A stretch of DNA of 64,000 nt. It comes from CAVURS01 sp963795385. Lineage in GTDB: Bacteria; Actinomycetota; Actinomycetes; Actinomycetales; CAVURS01. The stretch lies in contig CAWCHK010000014.1 of the NCBI GenBank assembly GCA_963795385.1, positions 496,001 through 560,000 on the forward strand, read 5' to 3'. Under the pieces are notes generated by a model. The model searched no databases and had not been told where the DNA came from. It saw only the letters and a list, made by a program, of their open reading frames with translations. The position numbers and the translations under genes are program-made. Of this stretch, positions 25,363 to 32,892 are shown in pieces (the first letter of the stretch is position 1; each line of letters starts with the position of its first letter).

Positions 25363-27273
25363 GTGGAGAGCGTGGGCCCAGGCACCGTGCTCGCCGGGCG
25401 CTACCACGCCCAGCAGCGGGTCCACCAGGCCACCTGGTCCTCCATCTGGCAGGCCCTCGACGAGACGCTCGACCGTCCGGTCAGCCTGCGCGTCGTCGAC
25501 CAGGGACACCCCCGCGGGGCCGACGTCGTGGACGCGGCCCGCCGGGCCGCCGGGGTCGAGGACCCGCGGCTGCAGCGCATCCTGGACGTCGGCACCCAGG
25601 ACGGCCTGACCTACGTCGTCTGCGAGTGGGTCGGGGCCGACTCGATGACCGACCTCCTGCGCTCGGGCACCCTCCCACCGGACGAGGTACGCCGCCTGGT
25701 CGGCGAGGCGGCCACCGCACTCGAGGCGGCCCGGCACCGCGGGCTGCACCACCTCGCCCTGACCCCCGACGTCCTGCTGCGCGGGCATGACGGGCCGGTG
25801 ACCGTCACCGGCCTGGCCGTCGACGCCGCGCTGGCCGGCACCGAGGTCGTCGACGCCGCTGTCGCCAGCCGGCTCGACACCCGGGCCCTGGTCGCTCTCA
25901 TCTATGCCGGCCTGACCGGTCGCTGGCCACTCGACCCCGTCCCCGGGCTGGAGCCGCCGCCCCGCGTGGGCTCGGCACTCCCCGCGGCGTCCGAGATCGC
26001 GGCCGGCGTCCCGGCCGACCTCGACGCACTGTGCCGGCAGACCCTGCGCGACGGCGACGGGCCTGACGACCCGGGCCGGCTCGCCACGCTGCTGGCTCCG
26101 TGGCCGGCGGGGCCGGTCGTGGGCCCGAACCGAACCATCGGGTCGTTCCCGATCCACCTGGGCGCGGACAGCGCGCCGGCCACCACCGTCATCCCGGCCG
26201 TTGGGGCGGGATCGGTCCAGGCCGTCGTCAACACCCCCCGGCCGCCGACGCCACCGGCACCACCCGTGCGGCCGCCCGCAACGCACGTGCCGCCCCGCCA
26301 GCCGGAGCCGGAGCCGGCCGCACCGCCGGCCACCGCTGCCGCGGCCGCGGCGGCGGCCGCTGAGAGCCTCCCGTCCGGGGTACCGGCCGCCTCGACCTGG
26401 CCGCCCCTGCCGGTCATCCGGCCCGGGACGGCCGGTACGCCGGGCCCGGCACCCGCGGCGCCGGCCGGCCCGCAGCCCGTCGCCCCGCCGGCTCCGGTCC
26501 CGGCCACACCCGCCCCCGCCGCCCATGCCGCCTCCGTCCCCCCGCCGACGCCGGCGTTCGGCTCGGGCGGCGGCCCGCTCGACGCCGCGTCGCCCGCGCC
26601 GCTGCTGCCCGCGACCTCGACCGCACGGCCACCGGACAGCCAGACCCGGGCCGTGCTGGCCGTCGTCGGGGCCTTCGTCCTCATCCTCTGTCTGCTGGCC
26701 TACCTCGGGCTGCGGTCGTTCGGCGGTGGTGGTGGCAAGGCCAGGCCGACCGGGGCCGGCGCGAAGCCGTCCTCGTCCGCGACGGCCACCCCGGCACCGT
26801 CGGCCGGCGCCAGCGCCGGCGCCGGCTCGGGGGCCGCGACCGGAGCCGTGCTGTCGATCACCTCGGCCAAGGGCTTCGACCCGCAGGGCGACAACTCCGA
26901 GAAGGACAACCTGGCCAAGCTGGCTTACGACTCCAAGCGCTCGTCCGGCTGGACCTCGGACACCTACAAGAACTCCTCCTGGGGAGGCCTCAAGAAGGGC
27001 GTCGGCCTGCGGCTGAACCTCGGCAGCCCGAAGACCGTCCACAGCGCCACGCTGCGGATCGGCGGCACGGGGGCCAAGCTGCAGCTGCTCGCGGTCGACG
27101 GCTCCGGCCTGAGCGGCGCCAAGCTCCTGGCCAAGAGCTCGGACGCCTCCGGGACGCTCACCCTGACCGTCGCCAAGCCGGCCAGCACGCAGTACGTCGT
27201 CATCTGGTTCACCACACCGGGCAAGTTCGGCGACGGCTACCGGGCCGAGGTCGACGACGTGCAGCTGCGATGA
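25363..27273 (+). CDS. Transmembrane pseudokinase with C-terminal discoidin-like domain
   Basis: Kinase-fold protein that looks catalytically dead. The beta-3 lysine region reads VSLRVVDQ, the HRD position reads HLALTPDVLL, and the DFG position reads VTGLAVDA. A Pro/Ala-rich linker, one membrane segment (AVLAVVGAFVLILCLLAYLG) and an extracellular beta-sandwich resembling a discoidin/carbohydrate-binding fold follow. It corresponds to the pseudokinase part of mycobacterial MviN (Rv3910), which is phosphorylated by PknB and recruits FhaA, but here it is separate from MurJ. The GTG at 25363 is preceded by AGGAAGG. The ATGA junction with sigM shows coupling. Confidence 0.82.
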   Translation: MESVGPGTVLAGRYHAQQRVHQATWSSIWQALDETLDRPVSLRVVDQGHPRGADVVDAARRAAGVEDPRLQRILDVGTQDGLTYVVCEWVGADSMTDLLRSGTLPPDEVRRLVGEAATALEAARHRGLHHLALTPDVLLRGHDGPVTVTGLAVDAALAGTEVVDAAVASRLDTRALVALIYAGLTGRWPLDPVPGLEPPPRVGSALPAASEIAAGVPADLDALCRQTLRDGDGPDDPGRLATLLAPWPAGPVVGPNRTIGSFPIHLGADSAPATTVIPAVGAGSVQAVVNTPRPPTPPAPPVRPPATHVPPRQPEPEPAAPPATAAAAAAAAAESLPSGVPAASTWPPLPVIRPGTAGTPGPAPAAPAGPQPVAPPAPVPATPAPAAHAASVPPPTPAFGSGGGPLDAASPAPLLPATSTARPPDSQTRAVLAVVGAFVLILCLLAYLGLRSFGGGGGKARPTGAGAKPSSSATATPAPSAGASAGAGSGAATGAVLSITSAKGFDPQGDNSEKDNLAKLAYDSKRSSGWTSDTYKNSSWGGLKKGVGLRLNLGSPKTVHSATLRIGGTGAKLQLLAVDGSGLSGAKLLAKSSDASGTLTLTVAKPASTQYVVIWFTTPGKFGDGYRAEVDDVQLR

Positions 27274-27911
27274 CCGCGCTCGACCAGACCGACGCCGAGC
27301 TCCTGGCCGCTCACGTCGACGGCGATCCGCAAGCGTTCGCCGAGCTGGTCCGCCGGCACCGGGACCGGCTCTGGGCCGTGGCCCTGCGGACCCTCGGCGA
27401 CCGCGAGGAGGCCGCCGACGCCGTCCAGGAGGCACTGCTCTCGGCCTTCCGGCGGGCCGAGACGTTCCGCGGCGACTCGGCGGTGACCACCTGGCTGCAC
27501 CGGATCGTGGTCAACGCCTGCCTGGACCGGGTCCGGCGGCGTACGGCGCGACCGACCGCGCCGCTGGGCGAGCTGGACCCGCCGGCACGAGGCGACGAAC
27601 CCGCGGCCGCCGAGCTGCGGATCGACGTGGCCCGGGCGCTGGCCGCGCTCCCCGAGGGCCAGCGGGTCGCGCTCGTGCTGGTCGACATGCAGGGGATGGC
27701 GGTGGCCGATGCGGCCCAGGTGCTCGGGGTCGCCGAGGGGACCGTGAAGTCCCGCTGCGCCCGCGGCCGGGCCGCACTGGCGCCACTGCTGCGCACCTTG
27801 CCCTCCGCCGAAGGGAACCCGGCGACCCCCCACGACGTCCCATCCGCGAGGGCCGCCCGCCCCGAGCCGCTAGAACGCACCGAAGGAGGTGGACCGGGTG
27901 ACCACCCCTGA
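27270..27911 (+). CDS. sigM: ECF sigma factor (SigM-like)
   Basis: RNA polymerase sigma factor of the ECF class, 213 residues. Region 2 reads EEAADAVQEALLSAFRRAETFRGDSAVTTWLHRIV in order, and region 4 has LPEGQRVALVLVDMQGMAVADAAQVLGVAEGTVKSR. The last 40 residues are a disordered extension. The ATG overlaps the pseudokinase stop. It is followed by an overlapping gene for a zinc anti-sigma factor, and the position before trxB-trxA matches mycobacterial sigM (Rv3911). The inducing signal is not visible. Confidence 0.92.
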   Translation: MTALDQTDAELLAAHVDGDPQAFAELVRRHRDRLWAVALRTLGDREEAADAVQEALLSAFRRAETFRGDSAVTTWLHRIVVNACLDRVRRRTARPTAPLGELDPPARGDEPAAAELRIDVARALAALPEGQRVALVLVDMQGMAVADAAQVLGVAEGTVKSRCARGRAALAPLLRTLPSAEGNPATPHDVPSARAARPEPLERTEGGGPGDHP

Positions 27912-28896
27912 CGACCCGCGCGGCCCCGGCCACCCGGGACCGGACGCGCCGGATCGGGCAGCGACCGAGCGGGACGAGCTGGACCTGGACGAGGACGGTG
28001 CTCCGGACGAGCCCGGCCACCTGAGCGCCGAGCAGCTCGACCGGCTGGCGATCCAGGCCAGCGCGGACACGGCGCCCGACCAGGACGTCACCGACACCCC
28101 GGCCGAGGGACTGCTGCACGCTCACCTGGCCTCCTGCGCGCGCTGCCGCACCGCCCTGGGCGACCAGGTGTCGGTGCTGGCCTGGCTGCGCCGGGCGCCC
28201 GACCCCGGCCCGATGCCGTCCGACGTCGTCGCCCGCCTCGACGCCGCGCTCGCAGGCGCCGCGTCCGGCCGGGCCGCCGCCTCCGGTCCCGGGGGCGCCG
28301 GGGCCACCGTCGGGCGGGACCACCCGGCCACCGTCCTGCCACTGCCCGGCGGGCACGGCCGGAGCCGGCTGGCCGCGTTCGCCGAGTCCCGGGCCACCAA
28401 GACCCTGGTCGCGGCCGCACTCGTCGGCCTGATCGCCGTCGGCGGGTACGCCGCGATCAACCACAAGAGCTCGCCCGCAAGCTCGGCCTCCTCGGCCTCG
28501 AAGTCCGCCGGCGGCGACTCGGCCGGTGCAGCCGCCGCGCCGGACCTGGCTGCCGTACCCGTGCGGCACAGCGGCACGGCGTACACGACGAAGACGATCA
28601 ACGGCCAGGTCACGAAGCAGCTCGCCACCCCCGCGGGCGACACGGCGGGCGGCAAGGCGCCGGAGACCTCCGCCGGCGCCAGCACGCTGACGACACCGGC
28701 CGGGCTGCGGGACTGCCTGAGCGCCCTCGGCGTCGGCACGGTGACCCCGCTCCTGGTCGACGTCTCGACCTTCAACGGCAAGCCGGTCGTGGTCCTGGTC
28801 CTGCCCGGCGCGGGCACGACCCGCGACGTCTGGGTCGTCTCACGCACCTGCTCGGGCGCCGACGACGGCACCGCCTACTTCGGCCTTCTGCGCTGA
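27898..28896 (+). CDS. Anti-sigma factor with zinc-binding motif
   Basis: Predicted membrane-anchored partner of the upstream sigma factor (RsmA-like, cf. Rv3912). The cytoplasmic part contains the zinc anti-sigma motif His-x3-Cys-x2-Cys in HLASCARC near residues 74-81. One membrane helix (TLVAAALVGLIAVGGYAAI) separates it from a Ser/Ala-rich extracellular tail with a conserved C-terminal domain containing two cysteines. The GTG at 27898 is chosen because AAGGAGG lies eight bases upstream. It overlaps the end of sigM by 14 bases. Confidence 0.82.
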   Translation: MTTPDDPRGPGHPGPDAPDRAATERDELDLDEDGAPDEPGHLSAEQLDRLAIQASADTAPDQDVTDTPAEGLLHAHLASCARCRTALGDQVSVLAWLRRAPDPGPMPSDVVARLDAALAGAASGRAAASGPGGAGATVGRDHPATVLPLPGGHGRSRLAAFAESRATKTLVAAALVGLIAVGGYAAINHKSSPASSASSASKSAGGDSAGAAAAPDLAAVPVRHSGTAYTTKTINGQVTKQLATPAGDTAGGKAPETSAGASTLTTPAGLRDCLSALGVGTVTPLLVDVSTFNGKPVVVLVLPGAGTTRDVWVVSRTCSGADDGTAYFGLLR

Positions 28897-28903
28897 CCCG
28901 GCG

Positions 28904-28930
28904 GGGAACAGACCGGCCGTAGGATCGGTT
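28904..28930 (+). promoter_or_regulatory. SigR/SigH-type promoter of trxB
   Basis: GGGAAC (28904-28909) and GTT (28928-28930) are separated by 18 bases, fitting the thiol-stress sigma consensus GGAAT/C-N18-GTT known for Streptomyces SigR and Mycobacterium SigH. It lies 54 bases before the trxB start and just after the anti-sigma gene. trxBA is a classic target of these sigma factors. Confidence 0.6.
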
Positions 28931-28983
28931 CCCCAGAGCGGTGCTCCCCTCGAGCATCGAACGGCCACAGCCCAAGGAGTCCC

Positions 28984-30003
28984 GTGGTTCCCGTGGAGAC
29001 GGATGTCCGCTCGGTCATCATCATCGGCTCGGGCCCGGCCGGGTACACCGCCGCGGTCTACGCCGCACGGGCCAACCTCAAGCCCCTCGTCTTCGAGGGC
29101 TCGGTGACCTTCGGTGGCGCGCTGATGAACACCACCGACGTCGAGAACTACCCCGGCTTCCGCGACGGCATCATGGGCCCCGAGCTGATGGAGTCCATGC
29201 GGGCCCAGGCCGAGCGCTTCGGTGCGGAGCTGATCACCGACGACGTGGTGGAGGCCCGGCTCGCGGGCGACATCAAGGAGGTCGTCACCGGCAACGGCGA
29301 GACCTACCGCGCCCAGTCCGTGATCCTCGCGATGGGCTCGGCCTACCGCGAGCTCGGGCTGCCGGACGAGAAGCGGCTCTCCGGCCGCGGCGTCTCCTGG
29401 TGCGCCACCTGTGACGGGTTCTTCTTCCGCGAGCAGGAGATCGCCGTCGTCGGCGGCGGGGACTCCGCCATCGAGGAGGCGACCTTCCTGACCAAGTTCG
29501 CCACGTCGGTCACGATCGTCCACCGCCGCGACGCGCTGCGAGCGTCCAAGATCATGCAGGACCGCGCGCTGGCCAACGACAAGATCCGGTTCGCCTGGAA
29601 CAGCGAGGTGACCGCGATCCACGGCGCGGACAAGGTCAGCGGGATCACGTTGCGGGACACCGAGACCGGCGCCGAGCGCGATCTGCCGGTCACGGGAATC
29701 TTCGTCGCCATCGGGCACGACCCGCGGGTCGACCTGGTCCAGGGTCAGATCGACCTGGACGCTGCCGGCTACATCGAGGTCGAGGGCCGTACGACGCGCA
29801 CGAACCTCCCCGGGGTGTTCGCCGCCGGCGACGTGGTCGACCACGAGTACATGCAGGCGATCACCGCCGCCGGCTCCGGCTGCGCTGCCGCTCTCGATGC
29901 GGAGCGCTACCTCGCCGCGCTGAGCGACTCGACTGACGGTGCCGAGGCGCAGGATGAGGCGGCGACCGATCCGGACCGCGCCGAGGCCATGGCCCGGGCC
30001 TGA
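28984..30003 (+). CDS. trxB: Thioredoxin reductase
   Basis: NADPH- and FAD-dependent reductase that recycles thioredoxin. It has an FAD-binding GSGPAGYTAA motif at residues 15-24, redox-active Cys140/Cys143 in WCATCDG, the NADPH motif VVGGGDSAIEEA near 156-167, and GVFAAGDVVD near the end. The C-terminus carries an extra Ala/Glu/Asp-rich tail of about 20 residues. The GTG start at 28984 follows AAGGAG by four bases. A SigR/SigH-like promoter lies upstream and trxA follows after a repeat-rich 107-bp spacer. Confidence 0.97.
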   Translation: MVPVETDVRSVIIIGSGPAGYTAAVYAARANLKPLVFEGSVTFGGALMNTTDVENYPGFRDGIMGPELMESMRAQAERFGAELITDDVVEARLAGDIKEVVTGNGETYRAQSVILAMGSAYRELGLPDEKRLSGRGVSWCATCDGFFFREQEIAVVGGGDSAIEEATFLTKFATSVTIVHRRDALRASKIMQDRALANDKIRFAWNSEVTAIHGADKVSGITLRDTETGAERDLPVTGIFVAIGHDPRVDLVQGQIDLDAAGYIEVEGRTTRTNLPGVFAAGDVVDHEYMQAITAAGSGCAAALDAERYLAALSDSTDGAEAQDEAATDPDRAEAMARA

Positions 30004-30012
30004 CCGCGAAGC

Positions 30013-30068
30013 ACCGACCACCGACCCCGACCACCGACTACGTCCAGACCAACCGACCAACCGACCAG
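30013..30068 (+). repeat. ACCGACC-rich short repeats between trxB and trxA
   Basis: Most of the trxB-trxA spacer consists of near-repeats of ACCGACCA and CCAACCGACC. It resembles in composition the CCGAACCAACGT array before ino1. The trxA ribosome site (GGAAGGAA) follows it. Confidence 0.6.
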
Positions 30069-30110
30069 TCCAGACCCATCACGCAGTACCGAACCGGAAG
30101 GAACCGCCCC

Positions 30111-30434
30111 ATGGGCGCCACGAAGGCAACGACCGACGCCACCTTTGACACCGACGTGCTGGCCAGCGACAAGCCAGTCCTCGTCGACTTCTGGGCGGAG
30201 TGGTGCGGGCCGTGCCGCGCCGTCTCGCCGATCCTCGAGGAGATCGCCGCCGAGAACGACGGCATCGAGGTGGTCAAGCTCAACACCGACGAGAACCCGC
30301 AGATCACCGCGAAGTACGGCATCACCGGCATCCCGACGCTGAACGTCTACGTCAAGGGCGAGCTGGTCAAGTCGATCACCGGTGCGCGGCCGAAGCCGAT
30401 GCTGGTCCGCGAGCTCGCCGACTACCTGAGCTGA
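30111..30434 (+). CDS. trxA: Thioredoxin
   Basis: Small dithiol reductase of 107 residues. The active site WCGPC has Cys32 and Cys35, VLVDFWAEWCGPC lies at the expected position, the cis-proline segment GIPTLNVY is intact, and the C-terminal helix ends LADYLS. The ATG at 30111 is preceded by GGAAGGAA. It follows trxB on the same strand, with a strong hairpin downstream, so the pair probably forms one transcription unit. Confidence 0.98.
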   Translation: MGATKATTDATFDTDVLASDKPVLVDFWAEWCGPCRAVSPILEEIAAENDGIEVVKLNTDENPQITAKYGITGIPTLNVYVKGELVKSITGARPKPMLVRELADYLS

Positions 30435-30485
30435 GACCCCGGGCCAGCTGCCCGTCGCAGTCACTGACTGCAACAGCCCCGCAAC

Positions 30486-30532
30486 ACACCGTCCCCCGTC
30501 TGTCGCCGCGCGCTGACAGGCGGGGGCGGTGT
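30486..30532 (+). terminator. Strong hairpin terminator after trxA
   Basis: The left arm beginning ACACCGTCCCCCG and the right arm ending GGGGGCGGTGT pair over about 18 bp with a single bulge, including CTGTC/GACAG next to the loop. It is 52 bases after the trxA stop and upstream of cwlM. GTTT follows immediately. It is the clearest intrinsic terminator in the window. Confidence 0.75.
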
Positions 30533-30608
30533 TTCGCGGGCTAACATCGCCTGACCTGCCGTCGACGACGGCCCGACGCCAGACCGCTCGTGGGGAAGGG
30601 GTTTGCCG

Positions 30609-31811
30609 ATGTCCAGCGTGCCCCTCTACCGCCTCGGCGACGTGGACCCGGCCGTCCAGGACATCCGGGACCGCCTCTCGATCACCGGCGACCTGCCGGC
30701 GACGGCGCCCGCCGGCGGCGACGACGGCAGCCAGGATGGGGCCGCCAGCGCCGGGCCGGCGACCGACCCGCACCACTACGACGCCGCGGTCGCCGACGCC
30801 GTCCGCGCCTTCCAGCAGCGACGGGGGTTGTCGGCCGACGGGATCGTCGGTCCGCAGACGTACCGGGCGCTGGACGGCGCCCGCTGGACGCTCGGCGACC
30901 GGATCCTGCTCTTCGCTCCCGGCCACCTGCTCTCGGGCGACGACGTCGCCGAGCTGCAGGCGCGCCTGCTCGGTCTCGGCTTCCACGTCGGCCGGGTGGA
31001 CGGCCTGTTCGGCCCCGCGACCGGTACCGCCCTGCGCGAGCTGCAGCGGGGCGTCGGCCTGAACCCGGACGGCACGTGCGGCCCGGCCACGCTGCGGGCA
31101 CTGGCCCAGCTGCTGACCCGATCGGTCAGCGGGGGCGCCGCGCACCAGCTCCGGGAGACCGAGCAGGTACGCCGCGCCGGCCCGAGCCTGGCCGGCCGGG
31201 TCGTGGTCCTCGACCCCGGTCACGGCGGCGCGGAGGCGGCCGACGGCTCGGGCCTGCGCGAGGCGGACGTCGTCCTGGACCTGGCCCGCCGGATCGAGGG
31301 ACGCCTCGCGGCGACCGGGGTGCTGGCGGTGATCAGCCGGTCGGCCGACGGCGACCCGGACGAGATCGAGCGGGCCGAGCTGGCCAACCGCATGGGCGCC
31401 GACCTGATGGTCTCCTTGCATTGCGAGACAAGCGAATCCGCATCCGCCAACGGCGTCGCGGCGTATTTCTACGGCCAGGACCGTCCCGGCGCGTGGTCGG
31501 CCGTGGGCGAGCGGCTGGCCGACCTGATCCGTCGCGAGCTGGTGGCCCGCACGGGGCTGGTCGACTGCCAGTCGCACCCCCGCACGTGGGACCTGCTGCG
31601 GCGTACGTCGATGCCGGCCGTCCGGCTCGACATCGGCTACCTCAGCAATGCCGAGGACGCTCGCCGGCTGGCCGACCCGGCCTTCCGGGACACCGTCGCG
31701 GATGCCGTCGTCGTCGGCATCCAGCGGCTCTATCTCGGCGAGCAGGACATGTCGATGACCGGGGTCCTGCACCTGTCCGACGTCCTGGCCCAGGCCGGGC
31801 GGGCCGGCTGA
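30609..31811 (+). CDS. cwlM: CwlM-like N-acetylmuramoyl-L-alanine amidase-fold protein
   Basis: 400 residues: two peptidoglycan-binding domains (AVRAFQQRRGLSADGIVGPQT and LQARLLGLGFHVGRVDGLFGP regions), then an Amidase_3 domain. The domain order, length and place between trxA and the GNAT-parB genes match mycobacterial CwlM, which lacks a signal peptide and, when phosphorylated by PknB, activates MurA. Zinc-ligand positions remain (His in DPGHGG, Glu in EADVVL, His in SLHCET), but the usual catalytic Glu near the end (VEIG/VELG in relatives) is Asp in VRLDIGYLSN. The ATG at 30609 is preceded by GGGAAGGGG. A regulatory rather than hydrolytic role is likely. Confidence 0.85.
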   Translation: MSSVPLYRLGDVDPAVQDIRDRLSITGDLPATAPAGGDDGSQDGAASAGPATDPHHYDAAVADAVRAFQQRRGLSADGIVGPQTYRALDGARWTLGDRILLFAPGHLLSGDDVAELQARLLGLGFHVGRVDGLFGPATGTALRELQRGVGLNPDGTCGPATLRALAQLLTRSVSGGAAHQLRETEQVRRAGPSLAGRVVVLDPGHGGAEAADGSGLREADVVLDLARRIEGRLAATGVLAVISRSADGDPDEIERAELANRMGADLMVSLHCETSESASANGVAAYFYGQDRPGAWSAVGERLADLIRRELVARTGLVDCQSHPRTWDLLRRTSMPAVRLDIGYLSNAEDARRLADPAFRDTVADAVVVGIQRLYLGEQDMSMTGVLHLSDVLAQAGRAG

Positions 31812-31850
31812 GCGCAGCGTCCCTGGCCGAGTTCGGTGGCAGCCGGGTCA

Positions 31851-31890
31851 GTACCGGTCAGTACCGGTCAGTACCGGTCAGTACCGATCA
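31851..31890. repeat. Four-copy 10-bp tandem repeat between cwlM and the GNAT gene
   Basis: Three copies of GTACCGGTCA and one GTACCGATCA run from 31851 to 31890, with a further diverged unit after. The array lies between two convergent genes and ends on the stop codon of the GNAT gene. ACCGGT within each unit is palindromic. Confidence 0.75.
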
Positions 31891-32529
31891 GTGCCCGGTC
31901 AGCACCGGCGCGCGGACCGACCCGAGCAGCCGCTCGATCGCGGACTCCACGTCCTCGCGCCAGGAGATGGCGTTCTTCAGCTCCAGCCGAAGCCGCGGGT
32001 GCCGGTGGTGCGGGCGCACCGTCTTGAACCCCACCGCCCGGAGCAGCTCGGCCGGCACCACGCAGCCCGCCGCGGCCGTGTAGCGGTCACCCTCAGGAGC
32101 CTTCAGCTGCTCCAGCCCGTAGGCCTCGATCGCTCGCACGCCCCGGCGGGTCAGGTCCTTCGCGGCGCTCTGGACCAGCATCCGAGCCAGCCCCCCACCG
32201 GTGAACTCGGGCAGCACCCGGGCCGTCATCAGCAGCACCGCGTCGGCGCTCACCGGTGCGGTGGGGAAGGCGACGCTGCGCGGCACGAGGTGGGGCGGGG
32301 CGTAGCTCACGTAGCCGGCCGGCACGTCGTCCACGTACGCGATCCGGCCGACCGAGCCCCACTCCAGCAGGGCCAGGGAGAGCCACGCTTCCTTCTCGAA
32401 GCTCGGGTCGCCCGAGCGCACGGCCCGTTCGGCGCCCACCGGGTCGAGCTCCCAGAACACGCAGCGACGGCACTGCGAGGGCAGGTCGTCGATGCTGTCC
32501 AGCGTGAGCGGCGCGACCCGGCGTCCCAT
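31888..32529 (-). CDS. GNAT-family acetyltransferase
   Basis: Predicted acyl-CoA-dependent N-acetyltransferase of 213 residues, the counterpart of Rv3916c beside parB in Mycobacterium. The acetyl-CoA-binding region is seen in LLMTARVLPEFTGGGLARMLVQSAAKDLTRRG in two halves, and the N-terminus has an RRCVFWELDP segment conserved in this subfamily. The substrate is unknown. The gene converges on cwlM and lies ten bases after a small membrane-protein gene. Confidence 0.82.
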   Translation of the reverse strand: MGRRVAPLTLDSIDDLPSQCRRCVFWELDPVGAERAVRSGDPSFEKEAWLSLALLEWGSVGRIAYVDDVPAGYVSYAPPHLVPRSVAFPTAPVSADAVLLMTARVLPEFTGGGLARMLVQSAAKDLTRRGVRAIEAYGLEQLKAPEGDRYTAAAGCVVPAELLRAVGFKTVRPHHRHPRLRLELKNAISWREDVESAIERLLGSVRAPVLTGH

Positions 32530-32538
32530 CAGCGCGCC

Positions 32539-32658
32539 TCAGCGGTGCCCGCGGGCGTTCGCGTACGGCGAGCGGGCCCGGGGCCGCAGCAGGGCGACGA
32601 CGAAGCCGGCCGCGGCGCCCACCAGGAGCCCGGCCAGTGCCGATCGCAGGACGTGCAT
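32539..32658 (-). CDS. 39-residue small membrane protein
   Basis: Short product with one hydrophobic helix (about residues 6-24, GLLVGAAAGFVVALL) followed by a basic, Arg-rich tail, which predicts an N-out/C-in single-span protein. The ATG is preceded by GAGGAG at nine bases. The helix has the Gly/Ala spacing seen in small YtxH-like proteins, but it is too short for firm assignment. It lies just upstream of the GNAT gene, and both are read in the same direction as parB. Confidence 0.55.
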   Translation of the reverse strand: MHVLRSALAGLLVGAAAGFVVALLRPRARSPYANARGHR

Positions 32659-32892
32659 GGTGTGTCTTCTCCTCGCGCCACCGGGTGAGCAGGGCGCCTC
32701 GCCGCTGCGCTCCCAGGCGGCGTGCACCCGACTCCCATAGTACGACGCGTTCATCGGCACCGGTAGGGGTCAGTTCGGGCGTCGTCCGGGCACCGAGGTT
32801 ACGCGAGCGAGACCGAGAACGGGTCAAACCCATTGTGCAGCAACGGTTTTGGTGCACAGAACTGTTGCCATGTGTTGACTGTTGTTGTCCGG

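Noticed and set aside
31851..31890. Origin iterons
   Set aside because: The array is between convergent genes, has no match to DnaA or Rep sites, and is 9 kb from the dnaA-dnaN spacer.
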